40,641 nt of DNA, from the NCBI GenBank assembly GCA_035626235.1, contig DASPOB010000072.1, forward strand, positions 1-40,641, written 5' to 3'. The stretch is from DATFYP01 sp035626235 (GTDB lineage Archaea > Thermoproteota > Nitrososphaeria > Nitrososphaerales > Gagatemarchaeaceae). Positions 16,116 through 24,446 of the stretch are shown piece by piece. A model generated the notes under the pieces. It was given only the letters and a program-made list of their open reading frames with translations. It ran no database searches and was not told the DNA's origin. The position numbers and the translations under genes were made by a program. Every line of letters begins with the position of its first letter. Within the stretch, counting starts at the first letter, position 1.

Positions 16116-16843
16116 CTCCGTCTGACCTCCTTTTCCGTGCCGATTCCGGGCTCCGGTGACACCTTCGACGGGGTCGTCAGTCTGGAGACATGCTGCCTCA
16201 TCAGCTCCTGCTGTCTCTCGATGTCGAGGGTACCGTCGATGACCACGAGCCTGTCCCTCTGCACCATCGATTCGTACTGTTCGACTATCCTGCTCTGGAA
16301 GATCCGGTAGCTTTCGTATTCATCGTTGCTCAGGTTGAGGTCCATCCCAGCCTCATAATACTTCAGCTTCGGCCGCCCCTCCAGAATCCTGTCCATGGCC
16401 ACGTCAGGGGCCACGCGAAAATAGAATGCAGCGTCTGGGGGGACGGCGAAGGAGTAGACCTTCCGGACCCAGGCAGCACTGCACCCCCTCACCACGTCGC
16501 GCGCGAAGGCGGTGTAGACGTATCTGTCGGCCAGGACAAAGTATCCTGCCTCGAGCAAAGGCGAGATGTTCCTCTCGTACCTGTCGGCGAAGTCCGTCGC
16601 GTGGAGAAGGCTGAACGTCGTGGGCGTGAGAAGCGCCTTCTTCTTACCTTTAGAAGTGATCTCCTTCACTACGTCGGAGGAGTTCCACTCCGTGAAGAAG
16701 ACCCTGAGGCCGAGACTCCGGAGCCACTTGTCGAGGAGGTGGAGCTGAGTGGTCTTCCCGGACCCGTCTATCCCTTCGACAACCACGAGTCTTCCGCGGA
16801 GGCCAGTAGGGCCCCCCACGGAGCCGACGCTCTTTTTCGCCAA
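16112..16843 (-). CDS. Thymidylate-kinase-like P-loop protein B (intact Walker A)
   Basis: Paralog of the neighbouring protein. It has an intact Walker A (EGIDGSGKTTQ) and LADRYVYTAFARDVVRG, followed by a segment with KYYEAGMDLNLSNDEYES. It also lacks the AYQ thymidylate-binding signature. The start is uncertain. TTG 16843 begins one base after the Ppx/GppA stop and is used here; TTG 16909 would overlap that gene by 65 bp, and GTG 16819 is also possible. The C-terminus after about residue 225 is charged. Co-transcription with an exopolyphosphatase-like gene suggests a nucleotide- or polyphosphate-linked phosphotransfer role, which is inference. Confidence 0.82.
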   Translation of the reverse strand: MAKKSVGSVGGPTGLRGRLVVVEGIDGSGKTTQLHLLDKWLRSLGLRVFFTEWNSSDVVKEITSKGKKKALLTPTTFSLLHATDFADRYERNISPLLEAGYFVLADRYVYTAFARDVVRGCSAAWVRKVYSFAVPPDAAFYFRVAPDVAMDRILEGRPKLKYYEAGMDLNLSNDEYESYRIFQSRIVEQYESMVQRDRLVVIDGTLDIERQQELMRQHVSRLTTPSKVSPEPGIGTEKEVRRR

Positions 16844-16844
16844 G

Positions 16845-18359
16845 TCAGCTCTCGGCCCTCGGAGACTCAGCTCGGCGCTCCTTCTCCTTGGCGCTGACGA
16901 CGATTGCAACAGGCCGCTTGATCGATGCCGACAGTGTCATCGCAGCCGTCTTCGCGAGCTCGAGGGGGAAGGGGAATTCGCTCTCCACGACACCGATTCT
17001 TAGGCCTCCCGTATAGGCCACCTTGACGTGCGCCCCGGACCTGTCGAGAATCTCCAGGAGCCTCAAGACAGCCCCCATCTTCTTTACCGATTTGAGGTCT
17101 TCGCGCGTCAGCATGGCACCGTACTTCCTCATGAGCCAGTTCGCTGTCCTCGGCCGACGCGCCTTGACCAAGGACATCGCCATGAACAGCTGATTCTCGT
17201 GGCTGATTGGAAGGTCTTCGTTCATCAAGATTCCGAACAGACTGCCGGAGCTCGCTTCCACGCTCTCCTGCGACCGGCCTCTCTCCACGGCCGTCAGCAG
17301 CAGGGCCCGCTGGCGCCCGTCGATTATATTGTTCCGCTCCAGGCACTGGGCGACATCCCCTCCACTCACCCGAAGCTGCATGCCCTCACGGGCGGCCATG
17401 CGTTCGAACTCTTCCACATGCGCCATGCTGAGGGACGTGCGCGCCCCGCGTTCGAGGAATTCGGCAAGGAGGCCATCCCTAAGGCCATGGGTGCTGACCG
17501 TCATCCTTGAAAAACCGAGGCGTTTCATCACTAGCCTAACGACGAGTCCCCCCGCCGCTATGGTCCCCGACCTGGTTTCACCTATGGCGTCGGTTTCATC
17601 TAGCTCGTCCTTCCGCAGCCTGAAGAACTCTCGGCTCATCTGCTGGACCATGTCGTAGTCGATTACATAGTTGTGAATCTTGTCGAATGGGTAGTTGGTG
17701 GCGTGCTGGGCGTACCTGGCCATTGCCCTGACCGTCCCCCCAGTCCCGACCAGCACAGTGTCCCTGTCCAGGCCCAGCTCGCTCCTCGACGGAAGAAGCT
17801 GGGAGATGCGCTTAACCATCTTGGCCCGACCCTTCCGCGAATACTCCCCATCCTCTCCTGCGTGGAGCGACGAGAGCCTCAGAACCCCTAACGGCAACGA
17901 CAGTATTTTTCGCACACGTAGCCTTTCAGCATAGGTCATCTGAATGCTGCCGCCTCCGAGGTCGAAGAACAGGGCAGTGGGGGCGGGGACCGACCTCGCC
18001 GCCCCAATGAACCCATACAGGGCTTCTTCGTTCCCAGTCAGCAGGCGCATTCTCAGCCCAGTCTCCTCCTCTGCGAGCCGCAGGAACTCATCCCTGTCTG
18101 CCGCCTCTCGGACCGGGCTTGTTCCGACCAGCAGGATGTGCTTGATTGAATCGAGCATCGCGGCCTCGCGGCAGAGTCGAATCGCTTCTATCGTCCGAGA
18201 GACTTGCTCTCTTCCGAGAAACCCCGTCCTGTCGAGCCCTTCGCCCAGCCTGGCCATCACCCCTAGCTGGCCATAGGCCGTGGCGAGGCCGTTGGGCTCT
18301 ATCTTGTACTTGACCATTTTCAGGGAGTTGAATCCAACGTCGATTACCGCGACCTTCAT
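16845..18359 (-). CDS. Ppx/GppA family exopolyphosphatase or pppGpp phosphohydrolase
   Basis: 504-residue ASKHA-fold phosphatase. Phosphate-binding loop 1 is AVIDVGFNSLKMVKYKI at the N-terminus. The second loop is FFDLGGGSIQMTYAE near residue 132, with GTGGTVRAMARYA near 205 for the third. The C-terminal 190 residues form an HD-like helical domain, as in long Ppx proteins. In archaea without a RelA system the likely activity is removal of terminal phosphate from polyphosphate. It sits 64 bp downstream of a SixA-like gene and directly upstream of the two kinase-like genes, with a CHAD gene divergent, all consistent with polyphosphate metabolism. Confidence 0.9.
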   Translation of the reverse strand: MKVAVIDVGFNSLKMVKYKIEPNGLATAYGQLGVMARLGEGLDRTGFLGREQVSRTIEAIRLCREAAMLDSIKHILLVGTSPVREAADRDEFLRLAEEETGLRMRLLTGNEEALYGFIGAARSVPAPTALFFDLGGGSIQMTYAERLRVRKILSLPLGVLRLSSLHAGEDGEYSRKGRAKMVKRISQLLPSRSELGLDRDTVLVGTGGTVRAMARYAQHATNYPFDKIHNYVIDYDMVQQMSREFFRLRKDELDETDAIGETRSGTIAAGGLVVRLVMKRLGFSRMTVSTHGLRDGLLAEFLERGARTSLSMAHVEEFERMAAREGMQLRVSGGDVAQCLERNNIIDGRQRALLLTAVERGRSQESVEASSGSLFGILMNEDLPISHENQLFMAMSLVKARRPRTANWLMRKYGAMLTREDLKSVKKMGAVLRLLEILDRSGAHVKVAYTGGLRIGVVESEFPFPLELAKTAAMTLSASIKRPVAIVVSAKEKERRAESPRAES

Positions 18360-18423
18360 TCAGCTTTCATTCTCCCTTTCAGACCCTCTCGTCCTCGAAA
18401 ACGTACTAGCCGGCGAATCGGGC

Positions 18424-18930
18424 TCAAGCAAGTTTCCTAATCTGCTTAGGCGTTAGGAGCCATCTGAGTTCACCGCTGATACGGGGGGTGAATGCGGTGA
18501 CCGACAGCTTCGCAATGCCGCTCTTCTTCAGCGCTATTCTGACTCCCGCCTGGGTCCAAGCGCCTTTGCTGATGACTTCGCCGATCGTCGTGGTCAGGTA
18601 GGGCTCATGGCCAACGCAGAGAACGTAGCCGGCCCTGAGGTTGGCGAGCCTTCTGTAGAGCGCCTCCCTATCACCTTCCGGGGCGAGTTCCCCCCACTCT
18701 TCCGCCGCGCCTTTTCTCTTCAATGCCTTGCTCACAATGGCGGCTGACTCTTTCGCACGCCTGACCGGGCTGGTTGCGACCACGTCGAACTCGAACCCCG
18801 CCTCTTCCAGGGCTTCACCGACCCTCTTCATCTCCTCTCTGCCCGCGACAGTCAGTGACCTTCCACGGTCCCTTGACGCTATCGCCATCCTTTTTCCCGC
18901 TTCGGCGTGCCTGAGGAGGTAGAGGTCCGT
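18424..18930 (-). CDS. SixA-like histidine phosphatase with apparent ACG start
   Basis: Phosphoglycerate-mutase-fold phosphatase of the short SixA type. The catalytic RHG-type motif is LYLLRHAEAGKR. The internal arginine region ATSPVRRAKESA and the second histidine in LCVGHEPYLT complete the site. The first canonical start, ATG 18888, lies after the catalytic histidine and would remove it. Upstream in frame the codons read ACG GAC CTC TAC CTC CTC AGG CAC, right after an in-frame TGA. A GGGAGGTG ribosome-binding site lies 6 nt before the ACG. Thus an ACG start giving MDLYLLRHAEA is the best model; a point mutation or assembly error is the alternative. Confidence 0.78.
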   Translation of the reverse strand, partial: TDLYLLRHAEAGKRMAIASRDRGRSLTVAGREEMKRVGEALEEAGFEFDVVATSPVRRAKESAAIVSKALKRKGAAEEWGELAPEGDREALYRRLANLRAGYVLCVGHEPYLTTTIGEVISKGAWTQAGVRIALKKSGIAKLSVTAFTPRISGELRWLLTPKQIRKLA

Positions 18931-19127
18931 TCAGGCCACCTCCCGCTGAATGCAGAAAGCAAGAAGGAGCATGCCTCATCCACTCCATTTACCAGTATAT
19001 CAGTGGAACCTACCGCAAATATGGTGACCAAGCGAACCTATAGTGAAACCGCCCCTGTCAGTTGTGGCGCACTTGGTCGTGGGACGAAGACCGCCGTCTT
19101 TTTCTTTCAGGGGAATGGCCACCCGCC

Positions 19128-19943
19128 GTGGCCATCAGCGGACCAAGCTCGAAGGCGTTCGTGAGGATGTATCTGCGGAGGACGAAAGGCCTGCTCGAAC
19201 TCGCGGACGGCTTCACCGGGAGTCTTTCGCCGGACGCAGTCCACGACCTGAGGGTCTCCGCCAGAAGGGCACAAGTCCTATGCAGGTTGTTGCCCAAGGT
19301 CTGCCGGAGGTCTGAAGAGCAGGAGAGGTTCGCCGGGGTCCTGAGCTCCCTCCTCAAGGCCACATCCAGAATACGCGACCTTGATACATTGACGCTGACG
19401 CTGGAGCGTGCGAGAGGGTCGTTGCCTGCCGAGCTCTTCCACGTCCTGAACCGCGAACGGGAAAACTCTCTGCGCGGAGCAGTGCGAGCGATCGAGGCGG
19501 TCTCGATGTCCAGTCCCCCAGGCGTCGAATCGTCACAAATCGATGCCAAGAAGCTCGCCGTCAGGTTCAGGAAGCGAGCCGACAGGCGCGCAAAAGTCAT
19601 TGGAGAGCTGGTGGGCAAGGTGCTGGCAGACGAATCGAGGGTTGCAGACCTTCACGCGCTCCGCAAGGAGTCGAAGAAACTGAGGTACCTCCTGGAGCTG
19701 TCGGAGGGGCGGCCCCCCGAGCTTTCCGTGCTCGAAGCCTGGCAGGAGTCCTTGGGCGCGATTCACGACCTCGATGTCGCCATCAACTACCTTCGGCGCA
19801 GCCGCGTGCGGCTTCCGAAGCAGGACATAATCGCCAAACTCGAGCGGAGCAGGCACCGCGGCTACAAGGGATTTACGAGGCGATACGAAGAAGACACGGC
19901 CGCGGCGCGGCTGCCGGCTATTCTGCTCACCGCTCCTACCTAG
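19128..19943 (+). CDS. CHAD-domain protein (polyphosphate-associated)
   Basis: Alpha-helical CHAD domain of about 270 residues made of two repeats rich in conserved His, Arg and Lys that form a basic channel. Repeat 1 has HDLRVSARRAQVLCRLL and RIRDLDTLT; repeat 2 has LHALRKESKKLRYLLEL and AIHDLDVAINYL. CHAD domains are known to bind polyphosphate and target polyphosphate granules. There is no fused CYTH domain. GTG 19128 is used because a TATA-like CCTATAGTG at about 19038 makes the more upstream TTG at 19062 unlikely; ATG 19167 is also possible. Divergent from the SixA-Ppx operon, followed by the AbrB-PhoU gene. Confidence 0.88.
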   Translation: MAISGPSSKAFVRMYLRRTKGLLELADGFTGSLSPDAVHDLRVSARRAQVLCRLLPKVCRRSEEQERFAGVLSSLLKATSRIRDLDTLTLTLERARGSLPAELFHVLNRERENSLRGAVRAIEAVSMSSPPGVESSQIDAKKLAVRFRKRADRRAKVIGELVGKVLADESRVADLHALRKESKKLRYLLELSEGRPPELSVLEAWQESLGAIHDLDVAINYLRRSRVRLPKQDIIAKLERSRHRGYKGFTRRYEEDTAAARLPAILLTAPT

Positions 19944-20116
19944 CTTCTGCCATACCTGAGATTGAGCTCTGCCGGATTGGGTTAGCACTTTCGCGGCGCT
20001 GCTGCTCGAGGCTCATTCCCCAATCAAGTATTGGGAAGCATTACGCCACTATCTTCCCAGACGAATCGGTATTTAGAGAACCCGAGGCCTGCTTGTGGGC
20101 TGAGTAAGTAGTTCTA

Positions 20117-21190
20117 ATGCTAGTCAGACAGGAGAAGGAAAGGAGGAAGGTCCAGATCTCGGGGAAGTCGTCTTGCATGGTGGCGCTCCCGAAGAAGTGG
20201 GTCAGGGAAATGGGGCTCCAACAAGGTTCGGAGGTCACGATCACCAAGCTCAATTTCACGTCACTCCTCGTGAATGCCCAGCCCGAGGCTCCCCAGGGGG
20301 GCGGCCTGGAGGCCTTCCTAGAGGTGAATGCAGACGACCCCCCTGAAAGAATCTTCAGGAAGATCGTGTCTCTCTACGTCCTCGGCTTCAGCAGGATGAC
20401 AATCGAGGGCTCGAGGGGTTTCCTGAGCTCGCCGAAGAAGCTAGTCCTGAAGGAACTCATCAGGAGGCACCTCATCGGGGCCGAAGGAGTCGCTGAATCG
20501 AGGGACAGGATGACGGTACACGTTCTTCTCGGATACTCGGAACTCAGCGTCGAGAACGCACTGAAGAAGATGTTGCTCATCGTCGACTCACTCGGGAAGG
20601 ACGCCGTCCAGGCCCTGGAGAGCATCGACCCTTCCCTTATTGAGGCGACCTCCGAAAGGCAGGACGAAGTCGGAAGGTTCGGCCTCTATGTAGTCAGGCA
20701 GCTCAACCTGTCGCTCAATCAAGGGGTCCTCCCTGACCTCCGTCTGGAGAACCAAGACACTCTCGGCTACATACTCGTAGCGAGGACCATCGAGCGTATT
20801 GCATCACACGTCGGGAGCCTCACGACAACCGTAAGCGCCCTCGACGGGCCAATCTCGAAGCCCATGGTGCAGAAGCTGGCGTCGATGACCGAGACCGCCT
20901 GCAATCTCGTCGACGAAGCCCTGCTTTCCTTGTTCAAGAGGGACCACGAAGGCGCTGATTCTGTCGTGGAGAAGTCAAAGGCGTTCGTCGAAAGGGAAGT
21001 GGAGTCCATACGGTCGCTTGACGGAAGCGACAGCCAGACCTACTACACCCTTCACGCCCTTATGGACTCCCAGAAGAGGGTCGCTGAATACGCCCGAGAC
21101 GTCGCCGAGATAGTCCTGGACATGACCGTGGAGCGAACACTCAAGGAGAAGGAGCAGGAGCAGGCGGCGCCCCAAATAATCTACGCCTGA
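20117..21190 (+). CDS. AbrB/SpoVT-PhoU fusion regulator
   Basis: 357 residues. Residues 8-52 form a swapped-hairpin AbrB/SpoVT domain (RRKVQISGKSSCMVALPKKW), an archaeal DNA- or protein-binding module. The rest, about 60-345, comprises two PhoU-like three-helix bundles with acidic helix starts such as LIEATSERQDEVGRF. PhoU proteins regulate phosphate transport and the phosphate-starvation response. This AbrB-PhoU arrangement is widespread in archaea. The preceding gene encodes a CHAD protein and no pst transporter is nearby, so a role in polyphosphate or phosphate homeostasis is reasonable. A TATA-like GGTATTTAGAG lies about 40 bp upstream of the ATG. Confidence 0.9.
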   Translation: MLVRQEKERRKVQISGKSSCMVALPKKWVREMGLQQGSEVTITKLNFTSLLVNAQPEAPQGGGLEAFLEVNADDPPERIFRKIVSLYVLGFSRMTIEGSRGFLSSPKKLVLKELIRRHLIGAEGVAESRDRMTVHVLLGYSELSVENALKKMLLIVDSLGKDAVQALESIDPSLIEATSERQDEVGRFGLYVVRQLNLSLNQGVLPDLRLENQDTLGYILVARTIERIASHVGSLTTTVSALDGPISKPMVQKLASMTETACNLVDEALLSLFKRDHEGADSVVEKSKAFVEREVESIRSLDGSDSQTYYTLHALMDSQKRVAEYARDVAEIVLDMTVERTLKEKEQEQAAPQIIYA

Positions 21191-21310
21191 GAGCAGTCTG
21201 AAAGTGCCTTCAATCTAGGGTGCGCACGCGCGAACCCGCCTTTCAGGTAGGGCGTCGGGTAGTTTCATAAGGGGGCCTGCGGGCGGATGCCGACTCTAAG
21301 GTAGTGTCCT

Positions 21311-23014
21311 ATGCAATACAAGTGGGTGGCGCTGTCTAACACCACAATCGGGACCCTGATGGCGTCCCTTGACGGGACCATCGTCCTGATTTCACTGCCG
21401 GCCATCTTCAACGGGATCAAAATCGACCCCCTGAGCTCGTTCCAGTATCTCCTCTGGATCCTCTTCGGGTACAGCGTATGCACCTCGACCCTCCTCGTGA
21501 CCTTCGGGAGAATATCCGACATGTTCGGCAGGGTCAGGCTGTACAACCTCGGCTTCGCGGTGTTCACCGTGGGAACCCTCCTCGCCTTCCTGACCCCTAA
21601 CACGGGGGACCTGGGTGCCCTGGAGCTCATCATCTTCAGGATAGTGCAGGGGGTGGGCGGCGCATTCCTCTTCGCCAACGGAGCCGCGATAATCACCGAT
21701 GCCTTCCCCGAGAACGAGAGGGGCCAGGCGCTGGGGATCAACATGGTGTCCGTGCTGGCGGGGTCTCTCATCGGCCTCGTGATGGGCGGCGTCCTGGCCT
21801 ACTACAACTGGAGGTACATCTTCCTCGTCAGCGTCCCCGTGGGCATCTTCGGCACCGTCTGGTCCTACTCAAAGCTCAAGGAGGTCGGAAGAATCAACAG
21901 GAATCAGAAGCTGGACGCCTGGGGCAACGTGACCTTCGCCGTCGGGTTGACCCTGCTCCTGGTGGGGGTGACCTATGGCCTCCTCCCCTACGGCAGCTCC
22001 AGCATGGGATGGGGCAACCCATGGGTGATATCCACACTAATCGCCGGAGCGGCGCTCCTCGCCGCATTCCCCTTCATCGAGACCAGGGTCGAGTCGCCAA
22101 TGTTCAGGTTGGATCTCTTCAGGGACGAGACCTTCAGCGCGGGGAACGTGGCCGGCTTCTTGGCCGCCATGGGGCGCGGCGGGGTCCAGATAATGCTGAT
22201 AGTGCTGCTTCAGGGCATCTGGCTTCCGTTGCACGGGTACAGCTACTCTTCTACCCCGTTTTGGTCTGGAATCTACATCACGCCCATGCTGCTCGGATTT
22301 GTCGTGATCGGACCTCTGAGCGGTAGGCTTTCCGACAGGCACGGGGCGCGGGGGCTCGCGACTCTCGGCATGCTGATCACCACGGTGACCTTTCTGCTCC
22401 TCTCAGCCCTGCCCTACGACTTCGTCTTCTGGCAGTTCGGGCTAATCCTATTCGTGATGGGCGTCGGCGGTGGCCTCTTCGCGTCGCCCAACACGGTCTC
22501 GATAATGAATTCCGCCCCTCCCGAGCACAGGGGAGCGGCGTCTGGGATGCGCGCGACCCTCCAGAACGTGGGACAGACTGCGAGCACGGCTGTCTTCTTC
22601 ACCATCGTCCTTTCGGCGCTTTCGGGGAGCCTGCCCTCGGCCCTGAGCTCCGCGGTCACGAGCGCCGGAGCCGCGCAGTTAGCCCCCGTCTTCACGAGCA
22701 TACCGCCGACCGGCGCACTTTTCGCGGCGTTCCTGGGCTACAACCCCGTAGGTTCAATTCTTGCGGACCCCAGAGTTGCGCAGCTCGCCGGCTCCATTCC
22801 TCAGTCCGTCACCCTGTACCTGACCGGCCAGACATTCTTTCCCACTGCCATAGCGCCTGCCTTCATGTCTTCGCTCAGGGAGGCCTTCTACCTGGGCGCT
22901 GCTCTATCGCTGGTTGCCGCAGTTGCCTCAGTGTTGAGGGGGAAGGCCAAGACTGCAGCCTGGGCGGTCAGAGTCGCAGAGAAAGAAGGCGCCATCGAGA
23001 CCTCAGGGGCCTAG
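21311..23014 (+). CDS. MFS drug/proton antiporter, DHA2 type (14 TM)
   Basis: 567 residues with about 14 transmembrane helices, longer than the 12-helix MFS protein at 32.5 kb. The N-terminal motif SLDGTIVLISLPAIF and RISDMFGRVRLYNLGF (motif A) fit EmrB/QacA-type exporters. A second motif A-like loop, GPLSGRLSDRHGARGL, is at the middle. Motif C-type glycines occur in LAGSLIGLVMGGVLAYYNWR. An extended extracellular loop near residues 440-500 carries proline- and alanine-rich sequence. No regulator or membrane-fusion partner is adjacent. Substrate unknown. Confidence 0.92.
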   Translation: MQYKWVALSNTTIGTLMASLDGTIVLISLPAIFNGIKIDPLSSFQYLLWILFGYSVCTSTLLVTFGRISDMFGRVRLYNLGFAVFTVGTLLAFLTPNTGDLGALELIIFRIVQGVGGAFLFANGAAIITDAFPENERGQALGINMVSVLAGSLIGLVMGGVLAYYNWRYIFLVSVPVGIFGTVWSYSKLKEVGRINRNQKLDAWGNVTFAVGLTLLLVGVTYGLLPYGSSSMGWGNPWVISTLIAGAALLAAFPFIETRVESPMFRLDLFRDETFSAGNVAGFLAAMGRGGVQIMLIVLLQGIWLPLHGYSYSSTPFWSGIYITPMLLGFVVIGPLSGRLSDRHGARGLATLGMLITTVTFLLLSALPYDFVFWQFGLILFVMGVGGGLFASPNTVSIMNSAPPEHRGAASGMRATLQNVGQTASTAVFFTIVLSALSGSLPSALSSAVTSAGAAQLAPVFTSIPPTGALFAAFLGYNPVGSILADPRVAQLAGSIPQSVTLYLTGQTFFPTAIAPAFMSSLREAFYLGAALSLVAAVASVLRGKAKTAAWAVRVAEKEGAIETSGA

Positions 23015-23171
23015 GCGGCATCGGTGCCTGGCGCAGCACCCGGTCCGCGAGCCGAACCGGTCCGTCCTCTTTCGAAGGCGCTGTGCAGGCTCTCGAGGCC
23101 ATGCGGGGACGCCAGAATTCATTGTCCGCCTGGACACGTAGGCTTGCCGGTAGCTCCGATGTCTTCTATCG

Positions 23172-23990
23172 TCACGACCCTTCAGGCCCCGCGGCCGGCG
23201 GCTGGCTGGCGGTCAGCCTCCAAGCCAGCCAGGCCATCGGGGTGATGGCGACGTAAGCCAGAAGCGTCCCCCACCAGACTCCCACGTCGATGAACAGGTA
23301 CCTAACCGCGAACCCGAAGGGGACGATGGTGAGCATGCCCACCGTGATGAACGACTTCGCGAGGGAGCGCGAGAACTCCAGACCTTGGGCGCGGCTGGTC
23401 ACGTAGAGGGAAGACGTCCATATCGCAGGGGTCGCTATGAACAATCCACCCACCAGAGGCCCGGCCGTGATGCTGAGGAGCACGACCCCCGCCACGACAC
23501 AGCCTCCTAGCGTGCCGCGCAGGACTACCCGCCGGACATCGAACGGCGTCGGCACTGGAGGGACGCTCTTGATCCCTGCCAGTCTCAGGGCGGTGTACAC
23601 AGCGGAAGCCGACACTACGCTCATGGCCACCGACAGGATAAAGTCGTTGAGGCCGGACAGCACGACGAGGACCGTCAACAGGAGCCACAGCGACAGGGCT
23701 AGGGTCATCCTCGGCCCGAATCTCAAGCGCGCAGGGAGTGCGTAGAACAGCAGGAAGGCGAAGGTAACGCTGAAGCTGAGCGGGAAGCCAACAGCCGCTT
23801 GGACGGCCGCAGCCTGCGTCTGAGTCCACCCGATGAAGAGAAGGCTCACCGGACCAGTCGAAGGCAGGCCGCCGGCGAATCCTGCACGGCCCGCTCCGAA
23901 GGCGTCTGCGACGGTGGTCACAGCCGCTACCACGAGCCAGCCCGACCCAAAGGCGAGGAGCAATCGCAGGAACAGGATGTCCGCTGGCAT
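23172..23990 (-). CDS. Multi-spanning membrane protein, uncharacterised
   Basis: 272 residues with about eight predicted helices and an internal two-fold appearance: each half begins with a long helix, then a loop with Pro/Gly, then paired helices. Notable segments are AVGFPLSFSVTFAFLLFYALPARLRFGP in the first half (given as about residues 66-93) and GGLFIATPAIWTSSLY in the second. No channel, transporter or enzyme motif is recognised. ATG 23990 is the only good start. It converges with the MFS gene across a 157-bp gap that holds a weak CCGGT/ACCGG hairpin at 23040-23060. Confidence 0.75.
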   Translation of the reverse strand: MPADILFLRLLLAFGSGWLVVAAVTTVADAFGAGRAGFAGGLPSTGPVSLLFIGWTQTQAAAVQAAVGFPLSFSVTFAFLLFYALPARLRFGPRMTLALSLWLLLTVLVVLSGLNDFILSVAMSVVSASAVYTALRLAGIKSVPPVPTPFDVRRVVLRGTLGGCVVAGVVLLSITAGPLVGGLFIATPAIWTSSLYVTSRAQGLEFSRSLAKSFITVGMLTIVPFGFAVRYLFIDVGVWWGTLLAYVAITPMAWLAWRLTASQPPAAGPEGS

Positions 23991-24116
23991 GTCAGTCAGA
24001 TTCTCCCGCCTGTGCGAATCGCCTTAAGTCTTAGTGACCAACTGGCGAATCAGTCGGCAGCGATTCCGCCTGAGGGTCCAAAAACTGATTAGGGCCGAGC
24101 AGCAAGGCGCCCATTC

Positions 24117-24428
24117 ATGAATCACCAAGACGAGTACAGGGTCATCGCCGAGTTCTCGATGCACCCGCTGGGCGAGGGGACGAGCCTGAGCAGGTACGTC
24201 AGGTCGGCACTGGATGAGCTTAGGAAGGCTAAGAGTGTCAGGCTCTCGGTCAACCCGATGGGGACCGTCATCGAAGCGAAGAGCCTGCAGGAGATATTCG
24301 CGGCCGTCCAGGCGGCGCACGAGAGGGTCTTCAAGGAGGGCGCGTCGAGGGTCGCCTTCACGCTGGCGGTGGACGACAGACGGGACAAGAGGAGAAGGAT
24401 GGAAGACAAGGTCTCCGCAGTGTCATAG
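24117..24428 (+). CDS. Thiamine-binding protein of the MTH1187/YkoF family
   Basis: 103-residue ferredoxin-like protein. The N-terminus VIAEFSMHPLGEGTSLSRYV and the central LSVNPMGTVIEAKSLQEIFAAV match the MTH1187 (DUF77) family. Members form tetramers and some bind thiamine or hydroxymethylpyrimidine. No thiamine-transport genes are next to it, and the cyclase gene ends convergently 18 bp downstream. A TATA-like GATTAG about 30 bp upstream suggests a short leader. Exact cellular role is not established in archaea. Confidence 0.88.
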   Translation: MNHQDEYRVIAEFSMHPLGEGTSLSRYVRSALDELRKAKSVRLSVNPMGTVIEAKSLQEIFAAVQAAHERVFKEGASRVAFTLAVDDRRDKRRRMEDKVSAVS

Positions 24429-24446
24429 CGAGCGGCATTTTCGGGT

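Noticed and set aside
16844..16909. Upstream TTG start of kinase-like protein B overlapping Ppx/GppA by 65 bp
   Set aside because: The extension is low-complexity basic sequence not expected in the family; TTG 16843 or GTG 16819 gives a normal N-terminus.
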